From positions 1,924,501 to 1,988,500 of the forward strand of contig NC_059548.1 of the NCBI RefSeq assembly GCF_905220415.1: 64,000 nucleotides of DNA, written 5' to 3'. The notes below the pieces were generated by a model. The model ran no database searches. It saw nothing but the letters and a program-made list of their open reading frames with translations, and was not told where the DNA came from. This document shows, one piece after another, positions 56,912 through 64,000 of the stretch. The position numbers and the translations under genes are program-made. The DNA is from Colias croceus. Taxonomy: Eukaryota; Arthropoda; Insecta; Lepidoptera; Pieridae. How positions within the stretch are numbered: the first letter of the stretch is position 1; the number at the start of each line of letters is the position of its first letter.

Positions 56912-57250
56912 TGTTAGACGTAACTTTTGATTTAATATTTTTGTGGATGAATAGTTGTCAAATGTCAATATATAGTTGTCATTATTTCAAGTCTGAACAT
57001 GCTTAACTGTCGAATACTATAAATTGCCGCTTTCCTTTGTCTCGTGGCGCATTCGTACGAATCGTGCCTAGGGGCTCGGACGTTGTTTATACGACGTTCG
57101 ACCCAACTACCTTCACTTTGCTAATAGTCGTTGACTTGCTGCGTTTTGTTATCAACTACCTACATCAATTAGGTAGCTGTGTAGAATCGCAGTACATTCT
57201 TATTACATTCAAATTAATATTTAACCCGGCCTCGCGTGTTACTTCTTAGA
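56912..57250 (+). repeat. 3' LTR of the TRIM-like element
   Basis: Identical to the 5' LTR apart from an 8-bp deletion (CTTATTACATTC against CTTATTAAGTTATTACATTC). Confidence 0.75.
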
Positions 57251-57264
57251 ATATATATATTGTA

Positions 57265-57453
57265 CTAGCTTTCCGCCCGCGGCTTCGCCCGCTTTATCTA
57301 AAACCTAATAAGTTATATACTAAAACCTTCCTCTTGAATCACTCCATTTATTAATAAAAACCGCATCAAAATCCGTTGCGTAGTTTTGAAGATTTAAGCA
57401 TACAAAGGGACATAGGGACAGAGAAAGCGACATTGTTTTATACTATGTAGTGA
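57265..57453 (-). mobile_element. Non-autonomous Helitron, family A, copy 6
   Basis: CTAGCTTTCCGCCCGCGGCT to TACTATGTAGTGA; the minus-strand start is TCACTACATAG. It lies 14 bp after the 3' LTR. Confidence 0.75.
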
Positions 57454-57639
57454 ATAGTGCTATAGAGAAGGCGCAAAAACATAGCGTGTTCAAATCAAAA
57501 TGTGAAAAAATCATATAGAAAAAATCATATTATAAGTCATCATCTTATCTGAAAAAGGTACCAATCGAATAAAAATAAGAATTTATTAAAATCTAAATAA
57601 AGTCTTGTCATGAAAACTAAACATAATAAACTAAACATT

Positions 57640-57716
57640 ATTTTTAAGTGTATTAAAATGTATTCTATAAGGTGTACAATAAAGTATTTTTCATTCATTC
57701 ATTCATAAACTAAAGA
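57640..57716 (+). repeat. LINE 3' end with ATTC tail
   Basis: Reads AAGGTGTACAATAAAGTATT then TTTCATTCATTCATTCAT. A GTGTACAATAAAGTATT end with a CATT tail is frequent at LINE 3' ends in moths. Confidence 0.45.
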
Positions 57717-58437
57717 ATACTTAGATTAATAATATTAGAGCTTCAGTGCTCTTGAAATCTTTTCTCGGAACAAGCGGGCTTTCAAACCTAATTGTTCTAT
57801 AATATTAGGTATAACTCAAAAGCGAATATGCTTTTGTGTAAATAAATGCGTTTCTCAAAAGGAGTATTCAATTCATAAAATATGTTAAAAGTTTTAGCAG
57901 ACTGACGGTCGTAGTATTGAAGTAAAAAATAGCTAAATAGAAAAAATCTGACCTCGCATCGAGACAGCAATTTGTCTTATTCTCTATTTCCCAACGGACC
58001 GCGACTCGCGAACAAAGATTTTTTCTGAACAAGATAAGCTTCGAGAATTATCTAGAAGCTGTGTTTGATCTTAGTAGAGTTTTTGAGTAATTGACGATAT
58101 GATAATAAATAACCGAGTGATAAAAAAATTAGTAATTTTGATGCAAATTTTGAAGATATTACTAAGATATCTATAAAACATGTAAGACTGTTTTAATTTT
58201 CACAGGCTATATTTTATTATGTAAATTCTTGTTTTAAATTGAGATTTGAGATATTATTGCCTACAGGCTTATAGCCGTCACTAGAAATATTTCTCTTTTC
58301 TGTGTGTAAATGTGCATTTCTTTAAATCCTAATGTTGGATAACATGGATCGATTAATTAACCATTCATTCAGAAATATATCAGTACAATAAAATTTCTAA
58401 AATAAGTCGCCATGAATACCTACAATATATAAGTTTA
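57717..58437. other. AT-rich stretch, nothing recognised
   Basis: No supported feature. Confidence 0.5.
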
Positions 58438-58629
58438 CTAGCTTACCGCCCGCGGCTCCGCCCGCTTTGTCTAAAACTTAATAAATTATATACTAAAACC
58501 TTCCTCTTGAATCACTCTATCTATTAAAAAAACCGCATCAAAATCCGTTGCGTAGTTTTAAAGATTTAAGCATACAAAGGGACATAGGGACAGAGAAAGC
58601 GACTTTGTTTTATACTAGGTATGTAGTGA
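58438..58629 (-). mobile_element. Non-autonomous Helitron, family A, copy 7
   Basis: CTAGCTTACCGCCCGCGGCT to AGGTATGTAGTGA|T; minus-strand start A|TCACTACATACC. About 93-95% similar to the copy at 57265 by eye. Confidence 0.75.
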
Positions 58630-58755
58630 TCTCAAATTTTTATCTTCTAAGTTAATTAAAGAATTTTGTTTGTCCTAAAAGAGCCATCCGTTGATGTATA
58701 TAGCGGAACACAGTTTATCACCCCCGTAGATGCTTATCGACACGGAAAATGGTGG

Positions 58756-59158
58756 TTAGGGCTGGATACTATTGATAAATTGATTTTATCGATATCGATT
58801 TTTTTTTTTAATTTTTGTTGGAAATTTGTAAGTAATTTTTGAAATAATTTATATAATATTATAAGATTAGTGTATGTTATTTCTTGTAAGTTTAAAAAAT
58901 CATGACTATTATACCTTCTTAACTATAAAAAATATATATCAAATGATTGTTACATAATATTGTTTCTGCATTGTTCAATTTGTCCATTCATGAATATAGT
59001 TATTCAATAATAAAATAAATTCACTGTTTTAAATAGGAACACAATGTAGGTACACTACACCAGCGAAAGCATAAATCTTTTAAAATATCATAAAACTTTT
59101 TACAATAAAATTTATAAACAAATTTGTTGCAAAAGAATCGATACATTCCCAACCCTAA
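58756..59158. mobile_element. Candidate MITE with TTAGGGYTGG inverted ends
   Basis: The left end TTAGGGCTGGATACT(ATTGAT) and the right end ATCGATACATTCCCAACCCTAA are imperfect inverted repeats. The left side is rich in ATCGAT-type sequence. The target duplication is not clear. Confidence 0.35.
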
Positions 59159-59390
59159 CACGACCTCGTCCTTTATTCCCGTCTAGATCGTTTTGGTAGA
59201 GAGGTTTTTTCCATTTACACCGGATTTTCGACGAACTGTTTGATTTTCTTCTATCGCACACGATTCGCGTCCAAACCGACATTGATAAGATTTCTCTTTG
59301 AATATTCGCTGATATCCATTTCGGAGTAATTTCGGATTCAACGACATAGCGACAATTCGTGCTGTACGTACTAATATTACGAATATACAT
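59112..59390 (-). other. Unrecognised 92-codon minus frame
   Basis: Open from 59390 to 59112 with a somewhat GC-richer middle (59160-59330, RRKSNSSSKIRCKWKKPLYQ). Its C-terminal end runs into the candidate MITE end at 59158. No domain recognised; it may be chance or an exon fragment. Confidence 0.2.
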
Positions 59391-59466
59391 TTTATGATGA
59401 AAGCAATTGGTTACTTTTGTATAATGAATAGCTTATCAATAATCATCCTTAATAATAGGGTGGATA

Positions 59467-59607
59467 TCGATACTAATATTATAAAGCTGAAGAGTTTGTT
59501 TGAACCCGCTAATATCAGGAACTACTAAATACTTTTAGGCAAATATCATCATCCCCTAAGACCAACAGGACCGGAGCAATTCGGGTAAAACCACGCGGCA
59601 CAGCTAG
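59467..59607 (+). mobile_element. Helitron family B, copy 7 (internal deletion)
   Basis: A|TCGATACTAATATTATAAAG to AACCACGCGGCACAGCTAG|T. About 45 bp of the middle (the TTTCGGTGTTAGATAGCCC region) is missing. Confidence 0.65.
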
Positions 59608-61478
59608 TCTTATATACTGACAAAATGAAGAGAATACCTGCAAAATTTGCGTGTATCATTTTCATGATAAAACAGGAGTTTACTTACTAATTATTTCGCA
59701 TTTTACAAGATACAAGAACATTGATTTACCTTTATAGGAAGACTTGGGTACCTACAAAAAGTCATATTGCAGTAAGAATACCTATTAAATAAAATTTATT
59801 AAAAAAAGTAAAGATTTATTCATGACAAGTTTAGCACATAAATCGCCAATAAGATAGAGTTTATTTTAAAGTCCTCGAAAAATCTGAACATTGTAACAAT
59901 GAAGCTCGGTTTAAGCATATTTCCTTTGGGCGAAATAAGTTTACGGTACATTTGCATCGGATTTCTGACAGCTGTAGCCTATTGCAGGACAAATGTTTTT
60001 GCCCATAAATCTATGGGAAAATATTGCTTTCTGAATTCTTGTGCGAGTGATTTAGTGACGCAATATGGTGCTTATGCTTTTAGTTACATCTTGTTCATGT
60101 ATTTAATACAGTTATTATTATATTGTTACGTTATTTTCGTCTATCATTATATATTATCACGTAACAACTGCTTATAATAAGTATAGTACCATTCTTAAAT
60201 GAAAATTTATAACTATAGTTTTAAAATGTTGTGCGTTAAGTGTGCAATAATTAATATGAAAATGTGTATACTTATAATATAAAAGATTTTTAGAACGAAT
60301 TGTCTTAGGTTGGAAAACGTTAGCTTCAAACTAAATATATATTTATCATAATATTTTATGAAGTATATTTAAATTACTATATTTATAAATGAACTACATC
60401 CTTACCCTATAATTACACAATGAATAATAAAAGATGAACTTACCTCTAAATGATATGAGTTGACCTCAAACTCAACCATTACAGAAATGAATTACCTACC
60501 ACCGCTTAAAAATATATAAGTATATAAAATAATATAATTATTATATTATGTAATAAACATATAAAAGCTACCAATTAAACAGAGTAATTCCGTATTTCGA
60601 TAATGTTATCAATACATAAATAACGGAATAAACAGAGAAAGTAAGTTTGGTTGTAAAACTTTATTATAGGTAACTGTTCCGCTCAGTTTCATGTTGCGAG
60701 TTTCTCTTTGATCGTATGCTGTTATATTGTATGGATATAGTAAATAGTAATGGAAGGTTCTGGAATTAAATTACACAGTAATACTTGAAAAAGTGCAAGT
60801 TTTATGTTAAAAAGTTATGAGGTGTTTTAACCATCAACTGAGGATTAGGTATATATGAATGAACTATATCAATGCAAAGCATTTTTTGTTATAAACCTTA
60901 TTGTAAACAGATAGGTAGGATTTCTAGAAACTAAAATAATTATATAGCTATCTTAGCTCTACCTTGCCAAGTTAATATGATATTATTAAATAGAAAAATA
61001 TATCTGATTTCCTGTTCAAAATTTTATTATCCTCTCTTCATAAAATTCCGTAAGACTTCATATTCAAAATTTTAGATTTCCTAGATAACATTTTCAACAA
61101 TCGGAAAGCACATAAAATGCAAACATCTTATAATTCAATAAGAGGAATAAAATTCCATCTCACAATTCAAAAGATACCTCACGAATAATCGTTGTCTGAT
61201 ATCATTTTATGGAGGGTCCGGGTCAAGACAATAAAATTTGAAAGGTAAGGGAAGAAACGACGGGTATAAAACTACCATTTTAGGAAAGTGTAGTTATCTA
61301 ACTGTTTTACGATAAACGGTATTCCTAAATGGTATAATAACTCTATCTTGGCGCGAGTTTACCAGCTTTCTTCGAAAAGTTATGAGTTTGAATAATCAGT
61401 TTTTGCTGATTGGATAATCAGTTTCTGCTTTGTGGATTAAAAGTTTTGATAGTTTTAATGGTTACACATGAATGGGAA
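59608..61478. other. AT-rich stretch, nothing recognised
   Basis: The 92-codon plus frame at 59899-60177 has a hydrophobic C-terminal half (VTQYGAYAFSYILFMYLIQL) but no recognised family; low confidence that it is real. Confidence 0.45.
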
Positions 61479-61489
61479 AAGAAGTAAGT

Positions 61490-61808
61490 CATCATCATCA
61501 TCATCATCATCAGCCCATATACGTTCCCACTGCTGGGACACGGGCCTCCTATGAGGGTACAGGCCATAATCCACCACGCTGGCCAAGTGCGGGTTGGCGG
61601 ATGACACATGTCGTCGAACTTTTTTAATTCTTCGACATGTCGGTTTCCTCACGATGTTTTCCTTCACCGTTCGAGCAGTGGTGATGTTACAACATGCGCA
61701 GATAAATTGAAAAATCAATTTATTTCCTGCGCGCTCGCCTGGCCTCGAACCACGGACTTATCGATTCGAAGTCCGAGGTCTCACCACTGAGCCACCACTG
61801 CTCTAAGT
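61490..61808 (-). mobile_element. tRNA-derived SINE with 11-bp target duplications
   Basis: On the minus strand the head reads GGTGGCTCAGTGGTGAGACC (box A-like) and GTGGTTCGAGGCC (box B), followed by a body and a tail of GAT repeats (61490-61512 on the plus strand as CATCATCAT). The identical 11 bases AAGAAGTAAGT lie at 61479-61489 and 61809-61819. RNA polymerase III promoter boxes and a short tandem tail define the class. Three overlapping open frames in it are not genes. A fragment of the same family is at 53865-53970. Confidence 0.85.
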
Positions 61809-61819
61809 AAGAAGTAAGT

Positions 61820-62288
61820 ATTAATTTAATATTACATGTATTATTAGATTCTTAAATTATTTTTTAGCATATTTTTGTTAATTGTGAGTGATTTTAAATT
61901 TGTAAGTTTGACTTGAGCATTTAAATAAGATTCATTCAAATAGTATTAGTGTAAGAAATATGTTGGCCATTTATTTACAGCCTTTGAAAGTTTTAATAAC
62001 TTTGTTTGACTATTTTTAATAGAACATTAAAAGAAAGAACAACACTGAAAAAGGATCATGTAATTTTTTATATAAGATTTATTGTTATAAGTAACAGTTT
62101 GCAGAATTTCTGATTCTAATTCAATTTGAAGCAGTACCTAACCAAATAAACAAAATGTTACTAAGAAATTGTGCACCATTTGTCAAAGTAACTAACTTCT
62201 CAGAAACTTTAGAACATTCTAGACGTAATTCATAGAAACAGACATTAAAATATCAAGTCTAAATAATCGATCAAATAAAGTAATAAAC
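61820..62288. other. AT-rich stretch, nothing recognised
   Basis: No supported feature. Confidence 0.5.
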
Positions 62289-62388
62289 TCACTCAAACTC
62301 AAACATTTATTTATTCAATTAGACTACTTTTAGAAGCACTTTCGAATCGTCATTACATATTTTTAACATTTACCACCGATTCTCTTCT
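62289..62388 (-). repeat. LINE 3' end, family K, copy 4
   Basis: Begins on the plus strand ACTCAAACTCAAACATTTAT and ends near TTTACCACCGATTCTC, the reverse complement of the family tail. Confidence 0.6.
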
Positions 62389-62529
62389 ATGTAAGTACAA
62401 TAAGTAACTAAAAAAAACTTATTATTAAATTAAATGGTGTGAGACCGATTTATTATTGAATGGATATTTTTTTACAAAAAGAGATAAGAAATAAACTCCT
62501 GGGTCATCTATTTTTGCTCACAACCACCC

Positions 62530-62645
62530 TTTTTTTAATATGAAAGTAGGCAAACGAGCATGTGGATCGCCTGATGGTAAGCAGTTCCACAGCCCATATG
62601 CATCTACAGACGTGTCCGAATATGTGTTGCCGACTTTTTAAGGTG
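62530..62645 (+). repeat. Interspersed repeat with GGATCGCCTGATGGTAAGCA
   Basis: The sequence GTAGGCAAACGAGCATGTGG, ATCGCCTGATGGTAAGCAGT and GTGTTGCCGACTTTTTAAGG resembles a very common moth repeat (CAAACGAGC...CACCTGATGGTAAG...GTTGCCGGCC). Class not determined, probably the tail of a LINE or SINE. Confidence 0.5.
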
Positions 62646-63043
62646 TATCATAAAGTAAATAACTAGGTATAAAAATATGTATCTATGTTGAAAGAACAAC
62701 TGCAAAAACGACCTGTCTCATTAAATTTTATTAAATAGAAATAATACTTTGAAGAGAGCTTTGTAAAACCACAGAACAAACGTTTTATTTAAATTTTTAT
62801 TTAATAAGTCTTTTCTGGTCTGGTCGTTTTTCAATTGATTATAAAACCCCGCTGTTTTATAATTGCCATGAATTATATAGGTACTATTTCTATATAAAAT
62901 TATTTTAGAATGAAACATTGGAATGAAATGTAGACTTTTGCTTACAAAAAATATACCTAGTGATTTTCAGAACACAAATAAATTTAAAGAAATATTGCAT
63001 TGAACAAGTCCTTCATATCACACAAAATGATTGCATAAGATAA
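62646..63043. other. AT-rich stretch, nothing recognised
   Basis: The 65-codon minus frame at 62721-62918 has no motif. Confidence 0.5.
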
Positions 63044-63062
63044 TCCATACTAATATTATAAA

Positions 63063-63386
63063 CTAGCTTCCGCCCGCGACTCCGCGCGGATGTCGGTCTT
63101 CGCGTGGATGGTTATTTCTCCATTTTGAGTACCTCTGTCAATAACATCTTATAAATATCTATTGGACCCAATTCCCAAATACGGCTAGGCCTATAATAAT
63201 ACGCAACGTGTGTTCGCGGTTCTACGGAACAACGTCTATGGATAAAACTGAAAAATTAAGATTAATTTTTTTCTACGTATTTTTCCAGGATAAAAAGTAT
63301 CCTATTTTACGCCCAGGATAATAAGGTATAATTATACCAAGTTTCATCGAAATCGAACCGCTAGTTTTCACGTGATGCCTTCACAT

Positions 63387-63443
<57 letters not shown>

Positions 63444-63568
63444 AATTTTTTTAATCACATATTTGGGTTTGGTATCGATCCAGTAACACCCCCTGCTATT
63501 TATTTTTTCAATATTTTCAATGTACAGAATTGACCCTTCTACAGATTTATTATATGTATAGAAGAAGA
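63063..63568 (-). mobile_element. Non-autonomous Helitron, family E, nested
   Basis: Minus-strand start A|TCTTCTTCTATACATATAAT; minus-strand end GGAGTCGCGGGCGGAAGCTAG|T. It contains a CTGT/CAGA microsatellite. Removal of the 506 bp restores an uninterrupted family C sequence across ATAAA|TGCG, so both ends and the A|T target are fixed by this comparison. Confidence 0.8.
63388..63440. repeat. CAGA microsatellite, about 13 units
   Basis: Uninterrupted tetranucleotide repeats inside the family E Helitron. Microsatellites carried inside lepidopteran Helitron-like elements are known, and this one is likely to be present at many family E loci. Confidence 0.85.
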
Positions 63569-63732
63569 TGCGAAAGTAACTCTGTCTGTCTGTCTGTTAC
63601 TCAATCACGCCTAAACTACAGAACCAATTTGCATGAAATTTGGTACGGAGATATTTTGATACCCGAGAAAGGACATAGGCTACCTTTTATTGCGAAGTAT
63701 GTACCACGGGCGAAGCCGGGGCGGACCACTAG

Positions 63733-64000
63733 TCAATTATTATAAAAAACGTTCTATCACTTTTAATTATTCTACACAAACGAATTTTAAAATCAACCTT
63801 CTTTAATAGATTTCACAAGAAGAAAAATAACCACTTTATCCTATTGTTACAGTAATGTCTGCAAACAATGATTCCATAACACATCCAGAGTCCACCTATA
63901 GACTTCATGGACATTTTATAAAGTAACGAAGCATATAAATTTCATAACTCAGCACTAAATCACGCTATAAACCGAACAATTACATTAAAACGTATTATCG
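63733..64000. other. AT-rich end of window, nothing recognised
   Basis: No supported feature. Confidence 0.5.

Larger units (their letters stand above)
56142..57250 (+). mobile_element. Small LTR retrotransposon without coding region (TRIM-like)
   Basis: Two direct repeats, 56142-56488 (347 bp) and 56912-57250 (339 bp), start TGTTAGACGTAACTTTTGAT and end GTGTTACTTCTTAGA. They differ only by an 8-bp indel near 56435. The 423-bp interior begins TCAGAAGTGGGATAGAATTC, a possible primer-binding site just after the LTR, and has no gag or pol frame. It includes two copies of GCGAACGT(C/A)GTGCCTATGTCA (about 56709 and 56760). Flanks are AT repeats, so a target duplication (ATATATAT on both sides) is compatible but not proof. 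The total of 1109 bp with no coding fits a TRIM or a strongly deleted element. Near-identical LTRs suggest recent insertion. Confidence 0.8.
63044..63732 (+). mobile_element. Helitron family C, copy 2, split by another Helitron
   Basis: The 5' end A|TCCATACTAATATTATAAA (63044-63062) and the remainder TGCGAAAGTAACTCTGTCTG to GGACCACTAG|T (63569-63732) join to the same element type as 7324-7500. A family E Helitron occupies 63063-63568, exactly between an A and a T of the family C sequence. Confidence 0.75.

Noticed and set aside
56267..57249. Two near-identical frames (62 and 70 codons) as paralogous genes
   Set aside because: They are the same part of the two LTRs of one TRIM-like element.
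59899..60177. 92-codon frame with hydrophobic C-terminal half as a small membrane protein
   Set aside because: No family, no splice or promoter context, and codons are those expected from AT-rich DNA; kept only as a note.
61418..61790. Three overlapping frames, one with poly-Asp/Met runs
   Set aside because: They are translations of a SINE and its GAT-repeat tail.
63388..63440. CRISPR-like array at the regular CAGA repeats
   Set aside because: It is a simple tetranucleotide microsatellite without spacers, in a eukaryotic Helitron.

Overview
The window looks like nuclear DNA of a moth or butterfly (Lepidoptera). It is AT-rich, has no bacterial-style gene packing, and is dominated by short interspersed repeats of kinds common in lepidopteran genomes: small non-autonomous Helitrons ending in a GC-rich hairpin and CTAG, tRNA-derived SINEs, 5'-truncated LINEs whose 3' ends carry a TTTGAG-type tail, and many MITEs. 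No host protein gene could be named. Most long open frames are parts of transposons or chance frames. It reads as intergenic or deep intronic, repeat-rich DNA.

Layout. 1-24 kb is mainly small repeats: MITEs, a decayed piggyBac element with TTAA ends (5402-6727), a SINE with exact 11-bp target duplications (16290-16500), Helitron copies, and a LINE tail nested in a Helitron (20376-20710). 24-29.4 kb is the one region that may hold a host gene. On the minus strand there is an exon-like start (28868-28961, Met codon to a GTAAGT donor), then an array of six 24-nt blocks (26855-27357) that look like tandemly duplicated mini-exons coding a Gly/Arg-rich octapeptide, and near 25.0-25.2 kb a possible C-terminal frame. 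The segment is flanked by an identical 175-bp inverted duplication (24084-24258 and 29166-29340), one copy lying inside a 63-bp perfect inverted repeat.

29.4-45.5 kb is AT-rich DNA with Helitrons, tandem duplications and a truncated LINE on the minus strand that keeps an open 396-codon reverse transcriptase frame (40950-42140). 45.5-47.1 kb is a clean 1.5-kb non-autonomous element with 31-bp perfect terminal inverted repeats and an exact 8-bp target duplication, as in the hAT superfamily. 47.1-64 kb adds a second copy of a 173-175 bp MITE, a LINE remnant, an internally deleted IS630/Tc1/mariner-type element (54617-55500), a coding-free LTR element of TRIM type (56142-57250), more Helitrons, a SINE with target duplications (61490-61808) and a Helitron inserted in another Helitron at an A|T site (63044-63732).

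Taken together the window records repeated transposition by every major class (LINE, SINE, LTR, cut-and-paste, Helitron), with nearly all copies non-autonomous. The only large coding frame is the LINE reverse transcriptase. Family names are assigned from end structure, target duplications and protein motifs read by eye; no database search was possible.
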